DNA of 41,203 nucleotides from Glycomyces lechevalierae. GTDB lineage: Bacteria; Actinomycetota; Actinomycetes; Mycobacteriales; Micromonosporaceae. Under the pieces are notes generated by a model, which searched no databases, was not told the origin of the DNA, and saw only the letters and a list, made by a program, of their open reading frames with translations. This document shows, piece after piece, positions 7,985 through 16,551 of this stretch. Position 1 is the first letter of the stretch; each line of letters opens with the position of its first letter. The stretch spans positions 1 to 41,203 of the forward strand of contig NZ_JAPZVQ010000002.1 in the NCBI RefSeq assembly GCF_027622945.1, given 5' to 3'. The position numbers were made by a program, and so were the translations under genes.

Positions 7985-8620
7985 ACCAGGACCCGATCGG
8001 GCAGGGCAGTCGCAGAACGACCGCGCCCTGCCACTACCTCGTTGTCGCTGCCGGATTGAACTCGCACCCAAGCAAACCGGGAAGCCGCAGAACGACCGCG
8101 CCCCGCCGCTGCCTCGTTGTCGCTGCCGGATTGAACTCGCACCCAAGCAAACCGGGAAGCCGAAGAGCGACCCGCGCCCCGCCGCCACCTCGTTGTCGCT
8201 GCCAGGTTAAACCCCGAGGCGATCGGAACAGTCGGCCGGAGACCAACCAGGACCGAGTGAGGCCTTGTGGTCGCTGCCTGATTGGAGTCGGGCCCAATAG
8301 GACCGGAAAGCGGGGAAGCAGTCCAGTTCCCTGCTGCCGGTTCGTTGGTGCGCCCGATCGGACCCAGCCCGAGACCGGCCAGGACTGTCTGAGGCCCTGC
8401 TGTCACTGCCCGTTTGAGCCGGGAGTCCACCGGGCCGGGCAGCCGGAAGGCGACCCGGCACCTACTGCCACCTCGTTGTCGCCGCCCGATTGAAGCTGGG
8501 CCCTATCGAACCAAACAGCTCAAGATCGACCCGAGTCCTCCTGCCATCTCACGGTCGCCGCTCGCTTTGGCTTGGGGTCATTTGGGCCGAGTTCGGACTG
8601 GAAGCCAAGTTGGCCGCGTC
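7970..8620. repeat. Array of about nine degenerate tandem repeats, period 75-76 bp
   Basis: The anchor TCGCTGCC-like block recurs at about 7970, 8045, 8120, 8196, 8271, 8347, 8403, 8479 and 8555. Spacings are 75, 75, 76, 75, 76, 56, 76 and 76. Units 2 and 3 are nearly identical; units further right are increasingly diverged, and units 4 and 6 resemble each other more than their neighbours (shared GATCGGA, GAGACC-R-R-CCAGGAC and TGAGGCC blocks). The 56-base step looks like a unit with an internal deletion. Because 75 is a multiple of three, several frames stay open through units 1-3, but no frame keeps start, stop and composition of a gene. There is no constant-repeat/variable-spacer pattern, so it is not CRISPR. 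The array fills most of the 832-base gap between the HNH gene and deoA. Exact limits are uncertain. Confidence 0.8.
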
Positions 8621-8644
8621 TCGACGGGTCGCTCGGGAATGAGG

Positions 8645-8669
8645 AAGGCCCCGCCGCGAGCGGGGCCTT
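8645..8669 (+). terminator. Hairpin terminator at the end of the repeat region
   Basis: A perfect 10-bp stem (8645-8654 with 8660-8669, loop CGCGA) is followed by CTACTTGT. It closes the plus-strand accessory island. The following 8670-8816 shows nothing else recognisable except a short direct repeat (TCTCAGACGATG) at the 3' end of deoA. Confidence 0.75.
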
Positions 8670-8816
8670 CTACTTGTAGGGCAAAGCAGGACATGTTCCC
8701 GTGGTGGCCCAGGGATAATGAGTCTCCTGCTCTGACCAGCCAGAGCCACGGATCAATAACGTTGCTGCCCTTGCCCGTTCGTCCGGCTCAGATGATGCGG
8801 TCTCAGACGATGGGTC

Positions 8817-10091
8817 TCAGACGATGCGATCCAGGATGATCGGGCCTCGCTTTGCGGGCTCCGCGCCGATCTTCCACTGGCCCTCAAGGGTCTCCATGGC
8901 CGCGTGGAAGCGGGCGGGGGTGTCGGTGTGGAGGCGGAAGACCGTGTCTCCGGCCCTGACCGGCTCGCCGACGGTCTTGAGGATCTCGATGCCCGCACCG
9001 AACTGGACCGGCTCGCCCTGGCGTTCGCGGCCCGCGCCGAGGCGCCAAGCGGCGACGCCCACCGCGTAGGCGTCCATCTCCGAGACATAGCCGCCGACGT
9101 CGGCCTTGATCTCCTCGAACTCGAGACCGGTCGGCAGCGGCGCGTCGACCTCGCCGCCCTGGGCCTCGATCATCTTGCGCCAGACGTCCATCGCGCGACC
9201 GTCCTTCAGAGCGGCCGCCGGGTCGACGTCCATCCGGCCCGCGGCGGCGAGCATCTCCTTGGCCAGCTCCACCGTGAGCTCCACGACGTCTTCAGGGCCG
9301 CCGCCGGCGAGGACCTCGATGGATTCGCGCACTTCGAGGGCGTTGCCCGCAGTGCGACCCAAGGGGATCGACATGTCGGTGAGCAGCGCGCGAGTGTCGA
9401 CGTCGTGGTCCTTGCCGAGGCGGACCATCGTCTCGGCGAGTTCGCGGGCCTGGGCGAAGTCCTTCATGAACGCGCCCGAGCCGACCTTGACGTCGAGCAC
9501 GATCGCGTCAGCGCCCTCGGCGATCTTCTTGCACATGATCGAGGAGGCGATGAGCGGGATCGCCTCCACGGTGGAAGTGATGTCGCGCAGCGCGTACAGC
9601 TTCTTGTCCGCGGGCGCGAGGTCGCCGGTGGCGGCGCAGATGACCGCGCCGATGCGCTTGAGCTGGTCGACGACAGCGGATTCGGTCATGTCGACCTGGA
9701 ATCCCGGGATCGACTCGAGCTTGTCGAGCGTGCCGCCGGTGTGGCCGAGGCCGCGGCCCGAGAGCTGCGGGACCGCGACGTCGAAGACGGCGACGAGCGG
9801 CGCCAGCGGCAGGGTGATCTTGTCGCCCACACCGCCGGTGGAGTGCTTGTCCACGCACGGCTTCCCGACCTCGGAGAGGTCAAGGGTGATACCGGAGTGG
9901 ATCATCGCGGCCGTCCAGTCGGCGATCTCGCGCGGCTTCGCCCCGTTGAGGAAGATCGCCATGGCGAGGGCCGACATCTGCTCGTCGGCGACGACGCCCT
10001 TGGTGTAGGCGTCGATGACCCAGTCGATCTGGGCGGTCGAGAGTTCGCCGCCGTCGCGCTTGGTGCGGATGACGTCTACAGCGGTGATCAT
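8817..10091 (-). CDS. deoA: Thymidine phosphorylase
   Basis: A 424-residue cytosolic enzyme that splits thymidine (or deoxyuridine) with phosphate into the base and deoxyribose-1-phosphate. The start at 10091 has GAGGG 8 bases upstream; the frame continues upstream to 10178 only as shadow. Family features: KHSTGGVGDKITLPLAP (phosphate-binding loop), the pyrimidine phosphorylase signature SGRGLGHTGGTLDKLES, ITSTVEAIPLIASSIMCKK and DVKVGSGAFMKD. The C-terminal domain has GDTVFRLHTDTPAR. It is the last gene of the nucleoside operon, 94 bases after cdd, a gap that can fold into a hairpin (10125-10180). Together with the deaminase it feeds pyrimidine bases and deoxyribose-phosphate into metabolism. 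Confidence 0.95.
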   Translation of the reverse strand: MITAVDVIRTKRDGGELSTAQIDWVIDAYTKGVVADEQMSALAMAIFLNGAKPREIADWTAAMIHSGITLDLSEVGKPCVDKHSTGGVGDKITLPLAPLVAVFDVAVPQLSGRGLGHTGGTLDKLESIPGFQVDMTESAVVDQLKRIGAVICAATGDLAPADKKLYALRDITSTVEAIPLIASSIMCKKIAEGADAIVLDVKVGSGAFMKDFAQARELAETMVRLGKDHDVDTRALLTDMSIPLGRTAGNALEVRESIEVLAGGGPEDVVELTVELAKEMLAAAGRMDVDPAAALKDGRAMDVWRKMIEAQGGEVDAPLPTGLEFEEIKADVGGYVSEMDAYAVGVAAWRLGAGRERQGEPVQFGAGIEILKTVGEPVRAGDTVFRLHTDTPARFHAAMETLEGQWKIGAEPAKRGPIILDRIV

Positions 10092-10124
10092 TGGGTTTCC
10101 CTCACAGACAATGGAATTCGAGGA

Positions 10125-10180
10125 GGGCGGGACACTCTTGGCGCTGCTTGCGAGCCATAAATTGACACTGTGTCCCACCC
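10125..10180 (-). promoter_or_regulatory. Intercistronic hairpin / palindrome between cdd and deoA
   Basis: GGGCGGGACAC (10125-10135) and GTGTCCCACCC (10170-10180) form a long-range stem with one mismatch. The inner side contains a compact palindrome GACAC-T-GTGTC (10164-10174). The gap is the only sizeable one inside the otherwise tight operon. It may attenuate or process the mRNA ahead of deoA, or bind a regulator. Seen in sequence; function inferred. Confidence 0.4.
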
Positions 10181-10185
10181 TCGCC

Positions 10186-10572
10186 CTACAGGTATTCGGG
10201 GCCGAACGCGCCCGGGAGCAGGGCTCCCACGGTGGTCGGCTCCGGCGCGGCGTCCACCAGGCACTCGGCGCCGCCGTGCTCGTAGAGCAGTTGGCGGCAG
10301 CGGCCGCAGGGGGTGAGGGGTTCCCCCGCGCGGTCGACGCATGCGACGGCGACCAGACGCCCGCCGCCGGTGGCGGCGAGCTCGGAGACCATGCCGCACT
10401 CGGCGCAGAGGGTCAGGCCGAAGGAGGCGTTCTCGACGTTGCAGCCGGAGACGATCCGGCCGTCGTCGACGAGGCCGGCGACACCGACCGGGAACTTCGA
10501 GTAGGGGGCGTAAGCGTGGCCCATGGCCTCGCGGGCCTTGTCCCGCAACGTGTCCCAGTCGATGTCGGTCAT
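10186..10572 (-). CDS. cdd: Cytidine deaminase
   Basis: A 128-residue enzyme converting cytidine and deoxycytidine to uridine and deoxyuridine. The zinc site is visible as the CAECGMV segment (Cys plus catalytic Glu preceding it in the family pattern, here NASFGLTLCAE) and TPCGRCRQLLYE with the two further Cys ligands. PYSKFPVGVAGLVDDG near the N-terminus and GCNVENASFGLTLCAE are family hallmarks. Length is that of the small homotetrameric class. It starts 2 bases after the permease stop, so it is co-transcribed with the ABC importer, and it supplies (deoxy)uridine to the phosphorylase downstream. Confidence 0.95.
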   Translation of the reverse strand: MTDIDWDTLRDKAREAMGHAYAPYSKFPVGVAGLVDDGRIVSGCNVENASFGLTLCAECGMVSELAATGGGRLVAVACVDRAGEPLTPCGRCRQLLYEHGGAECLVDAAPEPTTVGALLPGAFGPEYL

Positions 10573-10574
10573 GG

Positions 10575-11852
10575 CTACTTATCCCCCGGGTTGTACGGCA
10601 CGCCGTCCGCGGCGGGCGCCTTGGCCTTGCCGATGAGTCCGGCGACGACCACGAGCGTGACCACGTACGGCAGCATCTGCAGGAACTCGCCGGGGACGAC
10701 CGAGCCGCCCGAGGCGTCCAGGTCGCGGGCGACCTGGGTGGTGAAGCCGAAGATGAGCGCGCCGGCGAGCACGCCGAGCGGGTTCCAGCGGCCCACGATC
10801 ATGACCGCTAGCGCCACGAAGCCGAGCCCGGCGGTCATGTTCTTGCCGAAGGCCAGGGAGTTCGCGATGGTGAACCAGGCGCCGCCGAAGCCGGAGATGA
10901 GGCCGGCGAGGGTCACGTTCCAGAACCGCAGGCGGTTGACGTTGACGCCCATGGAGTCCGCGGCGGCCGGGTGCTCGCCGACCGCGCGGGTGCGCAGGCC
11001 CCAGCGGGTGCGGTAGAGCAGGAACCACACCACGAACACCAGCGCGAGTCCGATGTAGACGAAGATCTTCTGCTGGAACAGGACCGGGCCGAGCACGGGG
11101 ATGTCCGCGAGCGGGCCCCACGAGAGCGTCGGCACCGAGAAGGCGCTGTTGAGCCCCTCGGCCTTCTTGAGCTGGTCGTACATGAAACTGGTGAAACCGA
11201 GCGCCAGCAGGTTGAGGATGACGCCCACGACGACCTGGTTGACCTGGTACTTCGTGGCCAGCAGGGCCAGCAGCATGGTCGAGAGGAGACCGGCGATCAT
11301 CGCGCCGACCATGCCGGCGTAGACGTTCCCGGTCACGTTCGCGACCAGGACGCCGGTGAAGGCGCCCATGAGGAACTGGCCCTCGATGCCGATGTTGATG
11401 ACGCCCGAGCGCTCGCACACGACGCCCGAGAGCGCACCGAACAGGTAAGGGAGCGAGAGGAACAGGGCCCCGGCGAGGATCGACTCGGCGCGGAACACGG
11501 TGCCCGGCTGCGAGTAGGCCCAGAACAGCAGGCCCAGGACGAACGCGGTCACCGCGACGGCGGAGACGAGCTTCAAACGGCGCTTGGGGAGCCCGACGAG
11601 CATCCAGGCGCCCGCGGCGGCCGCGATCGCGCCGAGGACCGCTACGCACGCCGTCGTGGGCAGGGCCCATTCGACGTCGGTGAGGGTCCGGTCGAACGCG
11701 ATCGTGGTCGTGTCGCCCGTGGAGACCACCGCGAAAGCGATGACGATCAGGAGCAGGCCGAGCACGCTGAAGGCGGTGCCGGGCTTGATGAACCGGGTCG
11801 GGACGCTCTCGTCGACGACCGCCGGTGAGGAGGTCATGGTGTCCACTGCCAT
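10575..11852 (-). CDS. ABC transporter permease, nucleoside importer subunit 2
   Basis: A 425-residue inner-membrane protein. The start at 11852 lies 5 bases after the stop of the other permease; a second ATG at 11837 is possible, and the longer upstream frame to 12476 is shadow. About nine to ten hydrophobic segments occur. The BPD_transp_2 family pattern is clear: CERSGVINIGIEGQFLMGAF, NQVVVGVILNLLALG, GLRTRAVGEHPAAADSMG and GLGFVALAVMIVGRWNP. It resembles YufQ/NupQ-type permeases that pair with a second permease and a BMP-family lipoprotein to import nucleosides. The first 70 residues hold an extra hydrophobic segment usual in actinobacterial members. Confidence 0.9.
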   Translation of the reverse strand: MAVDTMTSSPAVVDESVPTRFIKPGTAFSVLGLLLIVIAFAVVSTGDTTTIAFDRTLTDVEWALPTTACVAVLGAIAAAAGAWMLVGLPKRRLKLVSAVAVTAFVLGLLFWAYSQPGTVFRAESILAGALFLSLPYLFGALSGVVCERSGVINIGIEGQFLMGAFTGVLVANVTGNVYAGMVGAMIAGLLSTMLLALLATKYQVNQVVVGVILNLLALGFTSFMYDQLKKAEGLNSAFSVPTLSWGPLADIPVLGPVLFQQKIFVYIGLALVFVVWFLLYRTRWGLRTRAVGEHPAAADSMGVNVNRLRFWNVTLAGLISGFGGAWFTIANSLAFGKNMTAGLGFVALAVMIVGRWNPLGVLAGALIFGFTTQVARDLDASGGSVVPGEFLQMLPYVVTLVVVAGLIGKAKAPAADGVPYNPGDK

Positions 11853-11857
11853 GGGGC

Positions 11858-13141
11858 TCACCAGCCTTTCGCTTCGAGGGTGACCAGGCCGCCGCGCGGC
11901 GTGCGCAGGTGCAGGATCGCCTTGACCAGGGCCGGTGCGGCGATGAAGAGCACGATGATCGCCTGCAGCAGCGTCGAGATGTCGACCGGCACGTCCGGCT
12001 GGGCCGAGAGGGCCCCGGCCTTGAGCGCGCCGAACAGGATCGCCGCCGCGACGATGCCGCCGGGGTTGGCGCGGCCCAGGAGCGCGACGGTGATGCCGTC
12101 GAACCCGTATTCGAGGGCCGTGTTCGTGGTGATGCCGGAGGAGCCGACGCCGAGCGACAGGGCCGCGCCGGCCAGGCCGGCGAGACCGCCGGCGACGGCC
12201 ATCGTGGTCACGTAGGTCGAGCCGATGCGCATGCCGGCGGTCGCGGAGGCGTGCTCGTTGAAGCCGACGGCGCGGATGCGGAAGCCGAACGTGGAGCGCG
12301 AGAGCAGCCACCAGGTGAAGACCGCCGCGGCGATGCCGAGCGGCAGCGCCCAGTTGACGCGCAGGCTCTCGCTGAGGCCCGACAGGAGCTTCGGCATGAC
12401 CGCCGACTCGTCGACGGGCTTGGTGATGAGGTCCGACTTCGTCTCCGAGTGGAGGAAGCCGGTCCCGATGGCCCACACCAGGAACAGGCCCGCGATGTTG
12501 TTCAGCATGATCGAGGAGATGACCTCGTGCGCGCCCGTCGTCGCCTTGAGGACGCCGGGCACGGCGCCGAACGCGGCGCCCGCGATCGCGCCGGCGATGA
12601 TCGCCAGCGGCAGGTGGATCACGGCCGGGAGGCTGAAGCTGAAGCCGATGATGAGCGCGCCGAGCATGCCGAAGATCATCTGGCCCTGGGCGCCGATGTT
12701 GAACAGCCCGGCGCGGAACGCGAGGCCGACGGCGAGGCCGGTGAAGATCAGCGGGGTCGCGTACGTGAGCGTCTCGGACAGCGGCCGCAGCAGGTCGCCG
12801 AACTCGGCGGTCCCGGCGGCGAACCGGTCGAGCGTGTTCAGGTTGAGGACGGCGCCCTCGAACAGCGCGATGTAGGAGTCGCGCACGAGGTACCAGGAGG
12901 CGGACAGGGCGTCCTGGGGGCGGGCGAAGAAGTACGTGTAGGTGGAGCGCACGTACTCGTCGGAGACGATGAGGAGGATCGCGCCGATGAGGAACGCCAG
13001 GATGAGCGAGTAGATCGTGACCATGACCGAGTTGGCCTCGGTCAGGTAGCGGCCGAAGAGCCGCATGAAGCTCGGCTTCGCTTCGGGGGTCTCGCCCGCA
13101 TCAGGCTGGTCGGCGGCCGGGGCTTTCGTATCCGTGCTCAT
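11858..13141 (-). CDS. ABC transporter permease, nucleoside importer subunit 1
   Basis: A 427-residue inner-membrane protein of the BPD_transp_2 family. A hydrophilic N-terminus (about 25 residues, Ala/Pro/Glu-rich) precedes eight to ten hydrophobic segments. Family marks are FRAGLFNIGAQGQMIFGMLG, GAHEVISSIMLNNIAGLFL, GFRIRAVGFNEHASATAGM and GFDGITVALLGRANP. The NIGAQGQ form is the one found in the YufP/NupP-type partner. The start overlaps the ATPase stop by four bases (ATGA). It forms the translocation path together with the permease at 10575-11852. Confidence 0.9.
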   Translation of the reverse strand: MSTDTKAPAADQPDAGETPEAKPSFMRLFGRYLTEANSVMVTIYSLILAFLIGAILLIVSDEYVRSTYTYFFARPQDALSASWYLVRDSYIALFEGAVLNLNTLDRFAAGTAEFGDLLRPLSETLTYATPLIFTGLAVGLAFRAGLFNIGAQGQMIFGMLGALIIGFSFSLPAVIHLPLAIIAGAIAGAAFGAVPGVLKATTGAHEVISSIMLNNIAGLFLVWAIGTGFLHSETKSDLITKPVDESAVMPKLLSGLSESLRVNWALPLGIAAAVFTWWLLSRSTFGFRIRAVGFNEHASATAGMRIGSTYVTTMAVAGGLAGLAGAALSLGVGSSGITTNTALEYGFDGITVALLGRANPGGIVAAAILFGALKAGALSAQPDVPVDISTLLQAIIVLFIAAPALVKAILHLRTPRGGLVTLEAKGW

Positions 13142-14742
13142 CGGTCACCTCCGTTGGCTTCCTCGTCGGTCTCAGGGGCATCGGTCTCGGGGGCTTCGGG
13201 GGCCTCGGCTTCAGGAGCCGCGGGCGCGTCGTCCGGGGCGGCGATGTCGCCGCCCACCATGAGTCGGCCGATCACCTCGCGGGGCGTGTCCGGGGCGACC
13301 TCGCCGACGATGCGGCCGTTGTAGATCACCGCGATGCGGTCGGCGAGCGCGTAGATCTCGTCCAGTTCGGAGGAGATGAGCAGGACGCCGGTGCCGGTGT
13401 CGCGCTCGGCGATGAGGCGCGAGTGGATGAACTCGGTCGCGCCCACGTCGACCCCGCGGGTCGGCTGCGCCGCGACGAGGAACCGGCGGGGCCGGGAGAA
13501 CTCGCGGGCGATGATGACCTTCTGCTGGTTGCCGCCGGAGAGCGCCGAGGCGGGCTCCTCCGGGGACTGGGTGCGGATGTCGAACTCGGCGATCGAGTCG
13601 ACGGCGCGCTTGCGCACCGCGCCCGCGTTCACCGCGCCGCGCTTGCTGAACGGCGTCTCGCGGTACTGGTTGAGGACGAGGTTCTCGGCGACCGAGAACT
13701 CGGCGACGAGGCCGTCGCGGCCGCGGTCCTCGGGGATGTAGCCCAGGCCGTGCGCGATGCGGGCGGCCGGGCTCGTGCCGTGCATGTCCTTGCCGTCGAT
13801 CGAGATGTGGCCCTCGTCGGGCTTGACGAGCCCGAGGATCGAGCGGGCGAGCTCGGTCTGGCCGTTGCCCTCCACGCCCGCCAGGCCCACGATCTCTCCG
13901 GAGTGGACGGTGAGGCCGAGGCCGTCGAGGACCTTCACGCCGGCGTCGGAGACGACGGTGAGGTCCTTGACCTCCAGGCGCGCCTCGCCCGGCTCGGCCG
14001 GGGTCTTGTCGACCTGGAGGGTCACGGCCCGGCCGACCATCGCGGAGGCCATCTCGGCCTCCGAGGCGGTCGGCTCCAGCTCGGCGACGACCTTGCCGCG
14101 GCGGATCACCGTGATGGTGTCCGCGACGGCCTGGACCTCTTTGAGCTTGTGGGAGATGAACAGGATCGACGTGCCGGCGGCCGCGAGGTTCCGCATGATC
14201 TGCAGGAGCTCGGTGATCTCCGCGGGCGTGAGCACCGCGGTCGGCTCGTCGAGGATGAGCAGTTCCGTCTTCGGCCCCGAGAGGGCCTTGACGATCTCGA
14301 CGCGCTGCTGGACGCCCACGGGCAGTTCCTCGCAGATCGCGTCGGGGTCGAGCTTGAGGCCGTACTCCTCCGAAACCTGGCGTACGGCGTTCCGCGCGGC
14401 CTTGGCCGAGAGCACCCCCATTCCCTGGGTGTGCTCCCGGCCCAGCTGCACGTTGTCAGCGACGCTGAAGGGCCCGACGAGCTTGAAGTGCTGGTGCACC
14501 ATCCCGATCCCGGCGGCGATCGCGTCGCCCGGACCGTTGAAGGAGACCGGCTCCTCGTCGATGAGGATCTCGCCGCTGGTGGGCGTCAGGATCCCGTAGA
14601 GCATGTTCATGAGCGTCGACTTGCCCGCGCCGTTCTCGCCGAGGATGGCGTGGATCTGGCCGGGCTCGACCACGAGGTCGATGTCGTCGTCAGCGGTGAA
14701 CGAGCCGAACTTCTTCGTCAGGCCCTTCAGTTCGAGTCGCAA
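13138..14742 (-). CDS. ABC transporter ATP-binding protein, two-domain (nucleoside/sugar importer type)
   Basis: A 534-residue protein with two fused ABC domains. It begins at a TTG (14742) with AAGGACC 5-11 bases upstream. Domain 1 has Walker A LGENGAGKST (residues about 34-43), signature LPVGVQQRVEIVKAL and Walker B LLILDEPTAVL. Domain 2 has a degenerate Walker A (GVEGNGQTEL), signature LSGGNQQKVIIAREF and VAAQPTRGVDVGA, the asymmetric arrangement known for RbsA/YufO-type ATPases. The last 40 residues are an Ala/Glu/Pro-rich tail. It energises the two downstream permeases and lies 28 bases after the BMP lipoprotein gene. Confidence 0.93.
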   Translation of the reverse strand: MRLELKGLTKKFGSFTADDDIDLVVEPGQIHAILGENGAGKSTLMNMLYGILTPTSGEILIDEEPVSFNGPGDAIAAGIGMVHQHFKLVGPFSVADNVQLGREHTQGMGVLSAKAARNAVRQVSEEYGLKLDPDAICEELPVGVQQRVEIVKALSGPKTELLILDEPTAVLTPAEITELLQIMRNLAAAGTSILFISHKLKEVQAVADTITVIRRGKVVAELEPTASEAEMASAMVGRAVTLQVDKTPAEPGEARLEVKDLTVVSDAGVKVLDGLGLTVHSGEIVGLAGVEGNGQTELARSILGLVKPDEGHISIDGKDMHGTSPAARIAHGLGYIPEDRGRDGLVAEFSVAENLVLNQYRETPFSKRGAVNAGAVRKRAVDSIAEFDIRTQSPEEPASALSGGNQQKVIIAREFSRPRRFLVAAQPTRGVDVGATEFIHSRLIAERDTGTGVLLISSELDEIYALADRIAVIYNGRIVGEVAPDTPREVIGRLMVGGDIAAPDDAPAAPEAEAPEAPETDAPETDEEANGGDR

Positions 14743-14770
14743 TTCTGGTCCTTAGCTTCGTTCCGCCCGA

Positions 14771-15859
14771 CTAGGAGGCGGCGGGGCTGGCCGGGGACTC
14801 GACGACGATGGTGCCGTCGATGATCTGCTGGGTCAGCGCCTCGATCTCGGCCTTGGTCTCGGCGGAGACGGCGGAGTCGAAGTCGTGGAACGGGGCGAGC
14901 GCGACGCCGCCGTTCTCGAGCGTGCCGACGTACGAGCCGGTGATGGCGTCGCCGCCGTTGGCGGCCTTGTAAGCGGCGTCCACGGCGTCCTTGACGGCGG
15001 TCTCGAGGCCCTTCTCGGCGGAGGTGAGGATCTCGGCGCCGTACTCGGTGGACACGAAGCCGTCGGTGTCGACCCAGATCGCGGAGACGTCGTCGTTCTC
15101 GGAGGCGGCGGTCAGCGCGCCGATGCCGGCGGGGCCGGCGACCGGGAAGAGGATGTCGGCGCCCTGCGTGATGAAGGTGTCCGAAGTGCTCTTGCCGGCG
15201 GCGGCGTCCTCGAAGCCGTTGATGAAGGTGCCGGTCTGGGCCTCTTCATCCCAGCCGAGGAGCTCGACGTTGGTGCCCTTGTCCTCGTTGTGCTTGGCGA
15301 TGCCCTCGGCGAAGCCGTCCATGAAGATGGTCACCGGCGGGATCTGGATGCCGCCCCAGGTGGCGACCTTGCCGGTCTTGGTCTGGGCGGCCGCGACGTA
15401 CCCGGCGAGGTACGCGGACTGGGCGGTGTCGAACTGGATCGAGTAGACGTTCTCGACCTCGGAGAAGCCGTCGACCGTGGCGAACGGGATGTCCGGGTTC
15501 GCGGTGGCGATGGTGTTGACGTTCTCGGTCATGAGCCCGCCGACGCCGACGATGAAGTTGCAGCCGTCGTCGACCGTGGCCTGGAGGTTCGGGTCGTAGT
15601 CGGTCTCGGAGCTGGACTCCTTGACCTGGACTTCGATGTCGTCGTTCGCCTTGGCGGCCGCTTCCATGCCCGCCCAGGAGGACTCGTTGAAGGACTTGTC
15701 GTCCACGCCACCGGAGTCGGTGACCATGCACGCGAGGAACGACGCGTCGGCGTTGTCGCCGCCGTTCGAGTCGGACGGTGCCTCGCCGCAAGCGGCGAGG
15801 GCGGCGAGGCCGACGGCGGAGAAGCCCGCCAGGGCCAGCTTGAACGGCTTGACAGCCAT
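14771..15859 (-). CDS. BMP-family nucleoside-binding lipoprotein
   Basis: A 362-residue substrate-binding protein. The ATG at 15859 follows an AAAGGAG site and gives a lipoprotein signal peptide ending in the lipobox LAAC (Cys24). The mature part has the Bmp fold pattern: MVTDSGGVDDKSFNESSWAG near its start, later FIVGVGGLMTENV, QSAYLAGYVAAA, GADILFPVAGPAGIGAL and WVDTDGF. Bmp/PnrA/YufN proteins bind purine or pyrimidine nucleosides outside the membrane and pass them to the ABC permeases. It is first in a six-gene operon whose last two genes degrade pyrimidine nucleosides, which supports a nucleoside ligand. It is probably the most strongly expressed member. Confidence 0.92.
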   Translation of the reverse strand: MAVKPFKLALAGFSAVGLAALAACGEAPSDSNGGDNADASFLACMVTDSGGVDDKSFNESSWAGMEAAAKANDDIEVQVKESSSETDYDPNLQATVDDGCNFIVGVGGLMTENVNTIATANPDIPFATVDGFSEVENVYSIQFDTAQSAYLAGYVAAAQTKTGKVATWGGIQIPPVTIFMDGFAEGIAKHNEDKGTNVELLGWDEEAQTGTFINGFEDAAAGKSTSDTFITQGADILFPVAGPAGIGALTAASENDDVSAIWVDTDGFVSTEYGAEILTSAEKGLETAVKDAVDAAYKAANGGDAITGSYVGTLENGGVALAPFHDFDSAVSAETKAEIEALTQQIIDGTIVVESPASPAAS

Positions 15860-16071
15860 CTCGGTCTCCTTTGACGTTTCAAGGGGGTAAGTCGATACCC
15901 GCATAATCATGGCCGCACTGCATGGCCTTTGACACTCACCTTGACTATTTCGTTACCGAAACATCCTATGACTGAGATCAGCGGTGAACTGGTGTTTCAC
16001 TCGGGCTACGGCGCGGTTGCAGCTCCGGGAGCCCGAAACGGATCGCAAGTGAGTGAATCCCCGGGCCGGTC
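15860..16071 (-). promoter_or_regulatory. Upstream region of the nucleoside operon with a TTTCG-N4-CGAAA inverted repeat
   Basis: This 212-base gap is AT-richer than its surroundings and should contain the operon promoter. An inverted repeat TTTCG/CGAAA with a 4-base spacer (15948-15961), flanked by TTGAC-like and ATCCTATG sequences, is the best operator candidate. I could not fix a -35/-10 pair. Confidence 0.35.
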
Positions 16072-16419
16072 CTACGTCCAGAACACGGCCACGGCGGCGG
16101 TCGCCGCGATGAGCGCGCCGGTCGCGTAGAAGTGCCCCGCGGCGACCTTCTCACGCTTCTTCCAGACCGGGATCGCGATCATGACGCCCAGCAGCAGGGC
16201 GAGCAGGAACTTCACGCCGAGCTTGGCGTGGTTGGCGTCGCCGTCCGCCGCGACGATCCCGTAGAGGACGATCCCGGTGGCGAGCTGGGTCGCGATGCCG
16301 TAGAGCATCGCCGCGTTGAAGTTGAACCGCTTGGAGAGCAGGGAGACGAGCCAGCCGCCGAAGACGGCCGCGAAACCGAGCAGGTGGAGGTAGCGCAGCA
16401 GCAGGTGAACGAAGTCCAT
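16072..16419 (-). CDS. Small four-helix integral membrane protein (CopD/DUF2269-like pattern)
   Basis: A 115-residue protein. The ATG at 16419 was chosen because it starts directly before the first hydrophobic helix (MDFVHLLLRYLHLLGFAAVF); the frame upstream to 16548 is not hydrophobic and lacks a ribosome-binding site. Four hydrophobic segments lie at about 5-25, 38-56, 68-86 and 96-114, with short charged loops (KRFN, KKREK). An early HLLGFAAVFGGWL with glycines is shared by CopD-like and DUF2269-like small membrane proteins. No catalytic motif is visible, so the function is unknown. Monocistronic. Confidence 0.7.
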   Translation of the reverse strand: MDFVHLLLRYLHLLGFAAVFGGWLVSLLSKRFNFNAAMLYGIATQLATGIVLYGIVAADGDANHAKLGVKFLLALLLGVMIAIPVWKKREKVAAGHFYATGALIAATAAVAVFWT

Positions 16420-16551
16420 GCCGCGGAGTATTCCAGAGAGCGGGACCGGGCTCGAGCGAGCGGCCCGTCCGGGGTCCCGGTCACAGCTGAGGACCGCAGA
16501 TGAGCGGCCGCCTCGATATCCTGATCGGACCCCACCCCCGAGGAGCATCCG

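Noticed and set aside
7908..8493. Repeat-containing open frames on both strands over the tandem array
   Set aside because: A 75-base period keeps several frames open at once; none has a ribosome-binding site or coherent composition.
7970..8620. CRISPR array or integron attC array
   Set aside because: Units are contiguous and degenerate with no constant repeat plus unique spacer, no cas gene, and no RYYYAAC/GTTRRRY core pair seen.
8904..10160. 418-codon plus-strand frame
   Set aside because: Antisense to deoA, whose conserved motifs settle the coding strand.
11825..13324. 499-codon plus-strand frame
   Set aside because: Antisense shadow of the permease and ATPase genes; Asp/Arg/Gly-rich.
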